From assembly GCF_008831285.2 (NCBI RefSeq), contig NC_045143.1:21042854-21106853 (forward strand): a DNA stretch of 64,000 bases, read 5' to 3'. Source of the DNA: Nymphaea colorata (Eukaryota; Streptophyta; Magnoliopsida; Nymphaeales; Nymphaeaceae). Of this stretch, positions 12,693 through 25,969 are shown piece by piece. How positions within the stretch are numbered: the stretch's first letter is position 1; each line of letters begins with the position of its first letter. The notes beneath the pieces are model-generated. The model worked only from the letters and a program-made list of their open reading frames with translations, made no database searches and was not told the DNA's origin. Both the position numbers and the translations under genes were made by a program.

Positions 12693-13000
12693 CTCTGATA
12701 CCATAAAAGAAAGAGTATTCTTGCACCACAAAAGAGTAAATAAAAAAAAATGAGAAAGGAAAGGGTGAGAGAAAAGGAAGACTCAAAACTTTTACATGGT
12801 TCAAAGTTAAAGTCTCCTATGTCTACAACCCTCCAGGACTACTACACATCTGGAAGGTGCTTCACTATTTCTTTTACAAGTAGAGAGAGGAGATAAAGGA
12901 AGTCTCCTTGGTACAAGAGAATAATTATTTCTTGGAGATTGCACACATGACGACCATCATGACCATCATGACCATGCATTCTAACTGGATGAACCTAATA
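12693..13000 (-). mobile_element. Possible Copia 5'-end remnant (primer site plus LTR-like DNA)
   Basis: The complement of 12693-12703 is TGGTATCAGAG, a perfect partial match to the plant tRNA-iMet primer site, pointing leftwards. The sequence to the right (to ~13000) resembles plant Copia LTR text, but the LTR end is not directly next to the primer site and no coding part is seen to the left. The assignment is tentative. Confidence 0.3.
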
Positions 13001-14283
13001 CTTCACCAAAGCTGATATCTCAGATTATAGAAGGCAGTTATGTAGGAAGATGATATGACTTACCTTTATCAAAAGATACACAATAACTTGAATGCTGGAG
13101 AAGGCAATAGTTTAGGGGCAAAACATAGATGGGATTTCCCTAATCATGTGAATGCTATAAACAAATTCTCTAAGAAGCATGTAACACTAGAATAGTGTTA
13201 ACTTTTTTTGTTGTACATGTAACTTGCTTTCACAAGTGATTTCTTGCATTTTTCAATTTGTAATAATCTTTCAACTTTAGTATACCTCGAACAATGCCTT
13301 TTTCTGCTCAATAATAAATAAATTTTATGCCTAAATATAGATGTATACAACTTTCTACTGTTGGTCAATAAAGCACCTCATGTATTCGTGAAGAGATTTT
13401 GATGTTAATGGAAGACAAAGATAGTTTCTCTTGCTTTCGTCACCCCGAGCATTAATGCTTTACCCTAGTTGCCTAGGCACTTTATTAACAATTGTAAAAG
13501 GATGTATAGATCTGCAACTCATGTGTAGGATCAAACTTGAGTTCAAAGATCTGCTTTTGTAAGTTGTCGGTGTGGGAAAGTGCAATGGCAAGAAAAATGT
13601 TTTCTAAAAACTTCAGTTCGGCGATAAAGTCATTCTGCACAATTGATCTAATCTTTATTGTGGCAGGTAGATAGTTTTTCTTGGAGTATAGTACACTCTC
13701 AACCTTCATTTCAATTTGTTAACACAATTCACATGTGTTAGGTTGACCATTTAAGTGCCTCGTTATGCAATGTAAGTCACATTTGATTGGGATATATAAT
13801 GTTGGTACAGTTGCCCCCTAGTAGCTTTGCTTTCGCCCCTAAAAGGTCTCGGGCTCACCTCCTAACATGGGAACCAAAAAAACTAACTATTCAGCTGACC
13901 TCCTCATATGTCCCCAAAGATTCCTCTCAAACTTTGTTACGAGACTAAACATTCATATTGTATTGCCTTAAGGCACACATGTCCACATATATGAATCCCC
14001 AGGTTCATGTATTGAATGAGCTATGGTATCAACTGTAATGACCTAAGCCACTTGCACACTGGGCTTGGGCTCTTGGACTCGCAAATCTCAACCCACCACT
14101 ATTTGCTTTTGTTCATTCCCCAAAAGGGCTAGGAACTAGGACAATTAACTACTTGGCTGACCTCTTTATATATCCTTGAAGGTTTCTTTCAATATTTGAT
14201 ACGAGGCTAAACTCTCACACCATACCAGTCTTACAAGTGATCAAAACAAAAAAACACATAAAGAGGTCATTTTTGCCTTCATT

Positions 14284-14937
14284 TTCCCAACAATTTCACC
14301 TACAACTACATAGTCATGCACCGTGGCTGTGGAATATCACCAACGAGATAATGTGAAGGTAAAAGTTGGCCAACTTTGTTGATCCAATTTCATTTTAGCT
14401 TTTGTAGATGAGCTTCATGTCAAACTTAGTTAATAGAAGGTCATGTGTGGTAGAATTGTTTCCAATCCCAATCAAACTTGAATTGGCAAGTACTTACTTT
14501 CATAGGTTGTCTGAAGACATGACATATATATGTGGGATGTAAATTCAAGATACTAATAAGGTTCAATCCATAGAAACTATTGAAATAAAGCCAATTAAAC
14601 TCATAGTAATGCAATGTATGAAAACACACAAATCTAATAAATGAATATCTTAGACATCACAAAATGTGTTTGTTTGTGCAAGTACTTCCCCCACCTTTCC
14701 ACCTGCAACTACATATCCATGCACTACAATTGTGGCCTATCACAGGTGAGATAGTGGATGTGAAATCAAAGGTTGGCAAACTTCATCGATCCTATTTCAT
14801 TTGAGCACTTGCAGATGCATCTCACATGCCTCATAGTCAACGGAGGTTATGTGTGGTAGCATTACTCTAGTCCCAACCAAACTTGAGTTGGAAAATACTT
14901 ACATCCATATGTTGTTGAAGTCCATGACTTGTATGAT
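14284..14937. repeat. Diverged direct repeat, ~245-bp copies at 14284 and 14690
   Basis: 14284-14527 and 14690-14937 share blocks such as ACAACTACATA.TCATGCAC, GTTGGC.AACTT, GTGTGGTAG.ATT and CAAACTTGA.TTGG in the same order, separated by ~160 unrelated bases. Each holds a short minus-strand peptide scrap of similar sequence. The nature of the repeat is unknown. Confidence 0.65.
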
Positions 14938-14949
14938 TTTGACACATTT

Positions 14950-17900
14950 GAATTTGACTCCTAAGAATCTCCATGTCCCTAGTAACCATGCATCCCAAGG
15001 AAACATGAAAATGATTCCCATCATCTAGAACTAATTTCCTAGGCAGCTCATTGAACTCAAGTGGCTCACAAAAGGACAATAATTAATTAAAAGCCCCAAA
15101 AGACTGAAGGTTACTGTAAATGGTGTGCATTGAAAACAATGTAACTTCATACATCCTTTAGAATGATACTGCATTAATAATTTCAAGCCTTTTCCCCTTG
15201 CTTCTGACTCGTTATTTTCATCAGCAATGTTGTAGACATTGGTCTTTATTTTGCACGAAATCCTTCAAATATATACCATAGTTTGGGGCCTTATAGACAT
15301 AGTTTACAAATGTCATTAGCATAGAGCTTTTAAACTCAAGGTCAAACTAAGGCCCTTCGAGTAAGAAGTAGATGCATGAATGATGATCATATTACAAGTC
15401 AAATATGAAGAGGTCCTTTCATATGAAAAAGGGTTAGATCTTTTGTCTCTATTGTACAAAATGTAGAAGAATATTAGTTGTTCATGGTTCCAAATGCACC
15501 AACTTTTAGCAAATTTTATGCATCAAGTGCTTTTATCTAAACCAGATAAACAAGGACAATAATGATGGTGACATACGATATATTGCACAAGAAGAGAATG
15601 TGAACCAGTAAGAAAATGCTATTCAACCAATCCTATAAGTTTGAATAAAATGATAAGTTGCTAGTGAAAGAGAGAGTCTTTAAATTACAAATTTAGGTTA
15701 ATGCACAACTGAGTTGACCACAAACTGAAGACATGCAAAGTCACTTGAATTCTCCACCTTTATCAATTCAGTCTTTGTAAACAATCTATTGCAAACATGA
15801 CTCAAAATATTTCATTAATGGAGTCAAAATCATATAATTATGCTAGAGATTATAATTCAAGCAACCAAAAGAAAGTGGAAAAATTCCAAGCGGCACATAC
15901 CAAAAAGCAGAAAACCAAATGTTTAGGGCTAGATGAACCGTGCAATGTGTAGAGAAGAGAGAGAGCAGTTACACAAGCGAAGAAGATGATTAAGGATAAT
16001 TGTCTGGTGAGTAGTAGGATCTAGGAAGAGGATTTAGTAGCACCTCTATCTATCTACCACCATAGCAATGGATGGAGAAGCCACCCCGGTTGATTTCTGA
16101 GCACGAACCTTCTCAAATCAAAGCCACTACAAAAGATTTCTTTCTAAGTCCTCCATTCTTCCTCTTGAACCAGCCGTAACTACGTTTGATGGTCCTAAAC
16201 AAGTGGAATCAGCCCTACCAATATTCAGTTGCCCTGATTGAGTGAATAACTAGATGCTTCTCCACTCTTACAAGGTGATCAAGCAAATCTCCTCTCTCCA
16301 CCTCAACGCTTTGCATCTCTTTTCCTACAAGTTGCTCTGTCACTTTCTACCTCCATTCTAGGTATCGACTGAAGCTTTGAGAGGGCCAAAAGATTGGTTT
16401 GTCTCACCATTATAACTTTGGCATGCAAAAACTTTTCATTCGGGTTGAATTTGGGTCATCATCCACAATGATCCATACTTTAGGCAACATGAGAAAAGTT
16501 TGGCATGAGAAAAATTTCTTGCAAAAGGGATTTCAAGTCATCATCCACACAACCCATACCTCAAGTAGGGTGCATTGTAGATAATTAAAAAATTATTGTT
16601 GTGCTTTTCTAGGAGATGCATAAAAAGTATGACTGGTTTAACACGATCCTATATATAGACACACACTCATACATATTAGTCAAACCCCATCACTTGTAAC
16701 AATATATCTCTTGGAGATGGGTAATATCTGAGATCTTCAAGTAGTTGAGCTCTTGCTTCACTGATTCTGGGCTGCAAGCTAGTGTAATAGATCAATAACG
16801 CACCCGTCAAATAATCTTGAACTACAACTATCAATAACAATATTTATGTTTAACTATTACAAGATAATTGCTTCACTTCTTGGATCTTGAGGACCTCTTC
16901 TATTATTTCCTGCACTTTGCTCCTTCAGAAAAATTAGAAAGTTGAATAAGTTAAAATTAAATACAAACTAACTACACATTGAATCTTGATCTTCTAGTTT
17001 GAAAATGTTTAATCAAAGTAATTCATTGGTCTTCAAGGATCGGGATCTTACAATGCTTCATACAGATCTAATACTTTATGTTTGTTTATAAAGTTTCTTC
17101 AACATAGATATCCAACATCTCCATAGTTTTAAACATTGATCATTACCTAAGTTATGGTAATTTTGATACCTTCAGATTTGTCCTGCAATATAACAACTTT
17201 TAGTAATATATATATTTTTGTTATTCAACTATGAGAATGGAGAAAAGAAAATATGTCATTGTCATGACACATTTTCATATGTCATCATTGCATATCTTAC
17301 GTAATGTTCTCCACGTGAAGTAGATGAGTAGTGTTATCTGCAGGTTTTGTGCTAACACATATGTATAAACTTAGTTTCCAACCTCTCTCACCTGTTGACT
17401 GACTGTGCCTGTTCATGTAGACCTAGAATTTTTGTTTTGATCTCAGCCTTATAGTATCTAAATCATACGAAGGATCTCTGGTCTTCTTCTATTGATGTCA
17501 GAATATTTCAATTTAGAAATAATTTATATCTATACTAGGTTCATCTGCCTGAAACTCTTGACTGCTTGATGTCATTCGATGAAATAATTCACCATCAAAT
17601 ATCTATAACTACATGAAATATATATCATATCAAAGAAAATAAGTGTTAGATCATATTAAACAAATACACACAACTGTATAGAACTCATGGAATATAAAAA
17701 GACAAACATTGTTGTTCATGCAATTATCAAATCAAACTCAAAACTAATCATGAAGACAAATTTGTTGGATACATAATCCATCAAAATGAAGGCAGAACAT
17801 TGATATATTACAAAGATAGTTTTAGCGACATATTTAATATGTTTCCATCAAGTTTAAAATATAAAATAGAATAATTATACTATTAAAACATTACATTTTT

Positions 17901-20280
17901 TGGTATCTCAATTGAGTGGAAAATATGTGTTGATAGATATAGCTAGCACATATGTTCAAATCTAAAAAATAACATCATCAACTGCCTCTGGTATTTCAAG
18001 CCTAAGATTCAATATCTCAAAAATCTAAGTTTGTTTCACCAGTCATTTTGTTTGACATAGTTTATTATCTTCGCACATCAAATAATTCTCAAGGTCCCAC
18101 TTTCACAAAGCTTGTTAATATGTGTCAACAAGATTATCAACATAAGAAAACTGGGTCCATTTGAGATGCAGGCATGCATATTTAGAGTTCACAAGCACAA
18201 AGCGAAACTTATTTTTATGTGTTTTCATAATGTGAACTTAAAACATCAAACTATCTACACTTAAATAAGATGAACTTCAAGTTTCTATAATAATCAACCT
18301 CAAAGACATTTGTATGATATCATAGTAGATAACTTTGTTAACAATTATATTGCTATCTCTTGCACTGGAGAAACTCAAAATTTATGCAATGACAACTCCA
18401 CTATTTTGGATTTCTCTCTTACCTTCTATTTCAGATGTATGAAACCAAAAACCATTTATGGTTAAACCTTGATATTTTGTCACTACCTTCTAAGGATATT
18501 GTAATAAGCATATAAGCAAATCATCCACTTATGGGCTTGTACTATGTTGCAATAACTAACGAATCCATAACAAATAATGATAAATTATACAAAAAAATTA
18601 AATAATATGTATTTAAAATTGGATTGAAAGTAAATGTCTAAAATATAAGTAACATGAATTTGAAACTGGTCTAGAAAATTGGATTTGTGTAGTCATTCTT
18701 GTAATACTTCAATTCATTTTTTTTCAACTTTGGCATATAATTTTTTGAAAAATATGCATAACTCAATCAACACTGCACTTACCCTTTTGGTAAAGAACTT
18801 TGCAAGTTTAGTGGCAAGAACCAATGAATTAGCATATGACAATCATGACTCTTTGAACCTGATAATTTATAACCATTTATACGCACATCTTGAGATATTT
18901 GATTTATAACCATCTAAAAACTTTAAATGCCTCAAGACTTTGCAGAATATAACTTTTTTTGTTCATAATAAGACATGTTGGTTGCAAAAATATCTCACCA
19001 ATTATGTTACATTTTTGTGGATGAAGTCTTTGCCTTATATTTATTACTTGTAAGTCCAAATGAGAAGTGCAGTGATCTTTTGCCATCCTTTACACATTCA
19101 CAATATGTCAATTATATCGTCACACATTTTTTTATATGCATTGTGACATAATAAGTTATGCTTCCAATATGGCAGAGTGAAAATTATGTTTTTTTAATTA
19201 TATGATAATTATTCATGATCCACTTCTTTCAATGTGTCAATTCTATAAATAGATAGATGAGCACTTCTAATTTTTTTAGTTCCATCAAATGAACATGTGT
19301 AGGCAAAAAATTTTGATGACATGTATAGCATTTCTCATTACTATTTTTTGACCAATAAGAATGTATATCTTTGTGACATAAAGTCATAAGACATGTTAAT
19401 TTTTCCTTTGTACAATATCCCGATAAGCTTCCATAAGCTAACAAATCATTTATTGCATGCAACATTGTGACATGCATTTGAAAAAATTGATTTTAATTTT
19501 CATCGTAGGTTTCTACATGAACACTACATGACAACTTTAATTCATCAATTAGTGGTTGTAAATAGACATCTATTTCTTCTCTAAGAGAATTTATACACAT
19601 TTACGGTGGCAAGTTATATACAAGAAAAACAACTGATGTATGACATACTCAAAGTACGAAAGTGCTTGAACTCGTTCAAACTAAGTCTAACATTACAACT
19701 ATCCATTGCAAAAGATGGATGTAATTTATCTCGAAGCTAACAAATCAATAGGGTGTCTTAATATACCAATTTTAACCTACTCTACATCATGTCATCTCAT
19801 TTCTGAAATAGTCTTTGAAGATAACTACATTCTTTGACATCTTGGTACTACTAGAAAGTGATGTACAGTCTTAGCAGCAACGTTTCAAATTCTACTACAA
19901 CTACATCTCTCCATCTTTAAGCACCACAAACTCTGTTAGAAGGTTCTTTTTAAAATAGCTTGCACTTCTAAGGCCATTTTATCTTAAGTCAACCCATTGC
20001 TGCAGCAACTTTCTTTGTCTCATAAAATGACTTTGGCATTTAGACACTCTCAGAAAATGCTTCATGTACCAATTTTAGCAGTAGATTAAATGATTTATTG
20101 CTTCATCCGTACATGCATTTTATGTAAAATGATCGAATAATGATAGATAGCTTCAAGGGTTTGAGACGTCCAAGACGCCATTCTTATTTTGCATCCTTTA
20201 ACAACTTCATATATTCATTACTTTATAATCCTTGACCTTTCATGTTATCATCTGCATGTTTATGTGGCACATCTTTTTAA
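14950..20280. other. AT-rich intergenic DNA, nothing recognised
   Basis: Five kilobases of AT-rich sequence. Open frames are short (<85 codons), lack domains, and are spread over all phases. No LTRs, TIRs, tRNA or known coding motifs noticed on either strand. Confidence 0.5.
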
Positions 20281-20291
20281 ATGTGGCATTA

Positions 20292-20438
<147 letters not shown>

Positions 20439-20439
20439 G

Positions 20440-23400
20440 AAAACATTGGGAAGGAAATCACTAGTACTTTTTCTATTTAGAACATACCGTAATCAACAGC
20501 AAGCTTGTCTCCTTCTATACCTTACATTCAGAGTATATAAAAGACTACAATCTATACATATCTATATAATATCAATAATGAGAAAGTCTGGACCTTTTCT
20601 TCAATGAGAAATTTCTAATCTTGTTCTCCTTGCAAACTGGGATTTTTCTTAAATGTCACTGGAAGAAGCAATGTTCGAGTCATCATGGCAGCACTCTAAA
20701 TCAAGTTTGCTTGGAGAGGGAGGTTTTTGGTATGACTCCCATATCTTGTCCACAAGTATGCTTTACAAGTGCATACATAAACACACTCCAATGCATATAT
20801 TTGTCTAAATAGATTATCACAACTAAAATGTAACAGCCAACTGTAAGAGGTGTAACATAACTCTACGACAATGAACTATCATTAATCATCCATGAGGTAA
20901 ATATGTTATCATGCTTCAATAGTGTCACTCTTGCTAAGAAAATTTCTACAGACAAACATGTGTCTATAGACAAATCTCTAAACACATGTGCACACAGGGG
21001 ACATTCACAATCAGATATGAGGATCAAGAATAAGTTTGGTGGATATGTCATTATAGTCAACAACCATAAAACTCACCCTCAAAACCCAGCTAGAACATAA
21101 ACTCACTATTTTATGTCTCCTTTTGTACATGCTCCATTATAGTTATTTGAGAATAAAAGGGGGAAATGAAAATAAGTTATTAATTAATTCATATATGCAA
21201 ATCAATTAATTAATGACTGTTCCAATGTTCATGAGAAATAGGTCAAAATGTTACGGAAAATGCAGGTTGAGCTCTTTGGTCTTCTATGAGACATGCAGGA
21301 GCCCATTGGTCTGAGTTTACATGCTTCACCTTGCATTTTAACAGATTAACTCGATTGATTAGCTGTGATTTTAACTACACCATTGACAATTAAACACTAA
21401 AGGTCTCAAATTTGACTAAGCATTAGTAACAAGAAGCCTGACCTTGTAGAAGCCTTGCAGCCAAAAGGTATAGTCAATCATAGAAGAAGCCATAGTAGAT
21501 GTTACTGTGAGTGCTTCAAATGCAATTTCTCTTGCATTTGTCGAGGTACCTATGGCCAAGTAGTGTTAAATGGAGAAAAGAGAAGGAAGTAACTAAAGTG
21601 GCATAAACATTCAAGAATTTAAAATTGCATGCTGCTAAATCAACAAATGAACGTTTATATGTAATCATGTTAGTGTTTTAGCTCGTTTACTTGAATAGGT
21701 TGGCCAAGTTGTAGAGCTGGATATATATAATTAAGGTGGCACATGAGCTAGTAAAATATTGCGACAAGCTTGTAGGCATATCTAAACTTAGTAGCGATTC
21801 TTGACATGTGGTATTGTTTAAATGCTGTTTATAGATCTTTTTTTCGTCCTATAGAAGTTGCAATGTGAAGAATTCAAAAATGCATGATAATCCCTATAGA
21901 CAGGACACATGATATAAATGCTTCAACGTATATTATTTGACATAAGAGATGGAAGCTTAGGACCACCATAACTCAAACAGTAACATGATACTCCCTAATG
22001 GTAAACAGCTATTATCAGAATAACCTGTTTTCTACAAAATGATAAATACATACAAACAATTATTCATGCTCATGAAATGCAGCATCAATTCATGCATCAT
22101 AATAATTAAATGTATCAAAACAACAAGCGACGTTCTTGCATTCTTAATGCATTGTCTGCATGAAGCGTTTATCTAGCACTCCCATAATGCCCTCGCAGCT
22201 CAGCCCTTGGCCATCAACATCAACTGTTTAGGCAGCTGCGAGCCTCATTCTACATCAAGTATTGCCCCTCTAGGAAACAAATCAAATCAAGTCACTCCCC
22301 TTTGGAAGACACATCTAGTGTGTCCCCCATGTGGGTCACATTTAAAATCGTATCACCATACAATGGACACAACACTCCATTGCATTGCCCAAACATTAAC
22401 GGCCCATTACTAGGTCATTTGTAGACATCTGTTTTGTATCTGTCATTCAGATCACAACATCATGATCATGCCAACATGTACAATTCAATAGAGTCATCGT
22501 TTCATCCATCCGTTGTCGGCAATGTGTGGATGCAAAAACACTAGAGTGCGCGATATTCCTATTCAATGTGTGTGTGACAAGTCATATAGATCAAGAGTAT
22601 ACTATTCGTCATTTACATTAGTCGGCTGACTTGTGCGTAGCCTGGATACATTCAAGGTCCATATTCAGTACAGTCGATTGGACCTTGGGTCAGGTCCACT
22701 CATATTCAAGCTCTATGGTCCAGATCCAATAAGATTAATGCCTTTGAGGATCCACAGCAACTAAAGTTAATAGTGCATAAGTACCGTAATTTCATGTCCA
22801 TTCTTTGAAAAGGTTTTATATCATATGGCAAACTCCTATCCTATTTGAGCATTCTGTTAGACAAATAGGACCAGCCTTACGTTGATGCTAACAATTAATG
22901 CAAGAGTAACCTAACAATACCTTAGCATTCTCTTCAAAGATCGTTTCAAAGAAATGGAGGAGATTAAAAGCAATGAAAATGATATTTGTCATGTTAATCA
23001 CCCATTGTTAATGAATTGAGCATGAAAATCCTTTGAGAGGAAAATTTTGGTTATCATGAGGTCTTGGCTTGTGCTGCAAAATCAAAGAAAACCAAGGGAA
23101 AAAAACTGAAGAAAAATGCAAAAGAAAATCAGATGAAAAGGAAAGAAAAAAGAGTGGAGAGTGAGCTCGAAGTGAATGTGGTCATTCCACTAAGTTCACG
23201 ATCTAGAGTACCAGATGAGCATAAATATGATTTGCATTCATTTCCATTAAGATCGCGGCTTATGAATGTCTATCATGTCATGTTTTACAAGGTGAAATGA
23301 ATGAAATATGCATCAAAACCACACATAACCACCAAAGTGGATGAACTACGTAGTAGCCATGAAGGTGGTGAGATACTTCCCCTAAAGGTGAAGGTTGGCA

Positions 23401-23630
23401 CAAGAAAAGAGGATAAGAAAAGAATTCAAAAGAAAGGAGTACATGCCAAGGAATTATGAACGGTGAAGATCAAATCTTAGCATGTTGAACGGTCTTTGCT
23501 ATGCCTTTCGTTTGTACACTTGCGAAATGGAGAATACATATTTCTAAGTTAATGGTTAAGGAATGCGAACAAGCAGTTTTGCAAAAAGTTGATAGCACCA
23601 TATTTAGAGTATTTTTTTTCTTCATGTTCT
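20440..23630. other. Intergenic DNA, no supported gene
   Basis: Mixed AT-rich DNA. A lysine-rich 78-codon frame at 23064-23300 (+) has no recognisable domain; its charge comes from an A-rich stretch. No element ends identified. Confidence 0.5.
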
Positions 23631-23633
23631 TAG

Positions 23634-24340
23634 GCTGGCATGTGGAACCTGGAGAGATTTGTTTCACTCGATTCCAAGTTGCCTGAAGCCTTTTTTTTCT
23701 CTACCTTTAGATTGGTGCGTTGAAGCTGAAAGTTCTCCCTAATCTTCTGGTTGGTTTGTGCAGCCAGGAGAGCCTTTTCTTTGTTTCTAGGTTGGTATGT
23801 TAAGCATGTGAACATCTTTCTGCTCTTCGAGTTGGTGTGTAGCACCTAGAGAATCTTGTCCTCTCCGCCTTTAGGTTGGCGTGTTGAACCTAAAAGTCAT
23901 CTTAGCTCTTGATGTTGGTAAGTAGAGCTTGGAGAGTCTTTTCCCTTTGTTCTTGGGTTGGTATGTTGAACCAGGGAACATCTCCACTTTCAAGTTGGTA
24001 AGTTGAACCCGAAAGTTCTCTCCACTCCTCAAATTGGTATACGGAATCTGAAGAGTTTTTTTCTCTACTTTAATGTTGGTGTATCGAGGCTTAAAGCAGT
24101 GGCAGAGCCAGAATAATTGGTTGGAGGGACATTTGTTTAAAAGTACACAAATCTGGTATATATATATATATTTAAGATTTCCATTTAAAAACACAGCACT
24201 TTTAAGAAACTGGTGTGCCCACACTAGTCACAATGTGGCTACGTGACTGCCTAAAAGTTCTTTTAGCTCTTTCGATTGGTGTGGAACTTCAAGAGACTTT
24301 GCTCTTCATTCTTGGGTTGGTATGTTGGATCAACTCCTGG
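23634..24340. repeat. Degenerate minisatellite, ~40-bp period
   Basis: A GGTTGGTATGTTGAACC-like core followed by a pyrimidine-rich tail recurs at about 23634, 23676, 23711, 23750, 23791, 23831, 23875, 23914, 23957, 23994, 24033 and 24075, spacing 35-44 bases. Two more units follow a foreign 153-bp insert, near 24277 and 24317. Minus-strand frames across it read repeated TNLK and TYQPKN-type peptides; with an irregular period not held to multiples of three, coding use is doubtful. Confidence 0.75.
24097..24249. mobile_element. hAT-type MITE, 153 bp, inserted in the minisatellite
   Basis: The left end is CAGTGGCAGAGCCA and the complement of the right end is CAGTCACGTAGCCA, imperfect terminal inverted repeats of the CAGTGGCGGAGCCA type found in plant hAT elements. 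Flanks are GCTTAAAG (24089-24096) and CCTAAAAG (24250-24257), a plausible 8-bp target duplication with two mismatches. The minisatellite resumes on the right. Confidence 0.6.
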
Positions 24341-24380
24341 GCACCTTCTTTAAGTTTTTGAGGAACATTGTAGAAGGAAT

Positions 24381-25050
24381 TCAGAGTAAGAGCTTATTCA
24401 AAATCATGAACAAACATCTCAATGAACATGATAACCATATTAAAAAAAGCCCCTGTCTCAATGGGATTAATGGTTTCTGCATATCATCAGCCTGCTTTTC
24501 CCTCCATATTTCATGGAAAACAATGGAATAATGTGGGATTGTTTTATCCAGAAGCGATGGCATTTTACAAAGAACATAGACAAATGTGTCTTCAGGGTCA
24601 ACCTGTCCGTCAAATTTAATGGATTTTCATGGCAAGTCTTCCAACTCTTCATCTTCTTTCCAACCATCATAAAAATCTTCTCCACTGTACCCTTTCTTTT
24701 CCCCAACTTTTGATTGAACCACCTTCATTTTACATTTCACAGAAGGAGGAGGATTGACTTGTCTCATGACATGTCCTATGGGAAGAACAAGAAAGAAAAG
24801 GCCACGAGCTCCATTAGAGCCTTTTACATTGGGTTGCATTGGGTTTTTCCCTTCTGCGTCATCTTCATGAATATTCTATTGAATATATTGACACTGCTAG
24901 ATCAATCTCATTAGCATTCTCATGATATTCTTCATCAGTAGGTGGTGGCATGCTATTATTCATCAGTCTCTTAATTCTGTCCCTCGAGATAATTCTCATC
25001 TCTACCATATGAACGTTCGAAGCACAAGCTGTGAGCCATGCTAAAACCCG
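24381..25050 (-). pseudogene. Coding-like fragment, family not recognised
   Basis: On the minus strand, several frames in succession read like real protein: one near 24890-24960 with MPPPTDEEYHENANEIDLA, one at 24627-24839 ending YDGWKEDEELEDLP, and one at about 24430-24600 with DPEDTFVYVLCKMPSLLDK and FHEIWREKQADD. Frameshifts and stops separate them. It may be a decayed gene or transposon-derived piece; I do not recognise a family. Confidence 0.25.
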
Positions 25051-25079
25051 GTTTCTAGTGATTGACTTCGCACAAAGAG

Positions 25080-25437
25080 AGAGAGTCGTTTTTTCCCGGT
25101 GTTAAAAAAACCCAAAATAAATTGACAGCGTGATTCCGGTTCCGCAATTCCATGAGCATTCTCAGTGAGCAAAGGTTATCTTATGGGCTGTTTGAATTGG
25201 CGGAAGTAATTCTGACGTAACAAGAAGAATTTGGTGGGTAGTGGTATAATTTCCGAAATGAAAGTCGCATGTAAATCAGTGCGACTTTAGTTCCTCGAAT
25301 TGCCGTATCACTGTTCGCCCCCCTCCCGCATTCGGCATTGTGCCGTTAAGTAGCAGTCTGCCAATAACTGGCCCTCTCTTCTTCCCCCTTCTGAGCTGAG
25401 CAGGCGGCCGAACGTCGCTTAGCAGCACAGGTATGAA
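25080..25437 (+). promoter_or_regulatory. Proposed promoter and non-coding first exon of the BEACH gene
   Basis: The sequence is less AT-rich than its surroundings, CT-rich, and ends GCAGCACAG followed by GTATGA at 25432, a good splice-donor context. An acceptor-like TGACTGCAG lies at 31272-31280, upstream of the start codon. Housekeeping plant genes often carry a long first intron in the 5'UTR. There is no transcript evidence, and the exact start site is unknown. Confidence 0.35.
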
Positions 25438-25449
25438 ATCGCCGCTGTC

Positions 25450-25450
25450 C

Positions 25451-25516
<66 letters not shown>
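25450..25516. repeat. Microsatellite (CT)n(AT)n
   Basis: About 10 CT units followed by ~23 AT units, just right of the proposed first-exon donor. Confidence 0.9.
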
Positions 25517-25519
<3 letters not shown>

Positions 25520-25919
25520 TCTCTGTATCTCTCTTACGTATCCTTCCGTTTATGCAAATGCAAGGTGAGAAGAGGAAGACAGGCGCGGAAGTAAGGACGC
25601 CTTTTTCTCCCCAAGCACCTCACGCTTCCGCGATCTGCAGCCCACCCGCACAGGTATTCATCCTTCTCCATCTTTGTGTCCGCGGTGACTGGAACGACCA
25701 AATACCAATCGCTCCAGTCACCGGCGCGAAAAATCCCATTTCGCCTTTGATCAGCGTCTGTGTAGCAAACGTATCTCCGTCTTATTCTATCTCCCTTTCT
25801 CACATCAGTGAAACGCCCAAAATATCAGGCGTTTCAACCTTTGCGGCGCCAGGAAGAAGTTTTGTTAATGGTCACCGGCGTCCTAATTTCAAAAATGTAG
25901 TTACAGATCTATAGATCTG

Positions 25920-25921
<2 letters not shown>

Positions 25922-25966
<45 letters not shown>
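25922..25966. repeat. Microsatellite (CT)22
   Basis: An uninterrupted CT run. CT-rich tracts are frequent in plant 5' leaders and first introns. A 120-codon frame at 25552-25914 just before it has no recognisable domain. Confidence 0.9.
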
Positions 25967-25968
<2 letters not shown>

Positions 25969-25969
25969 C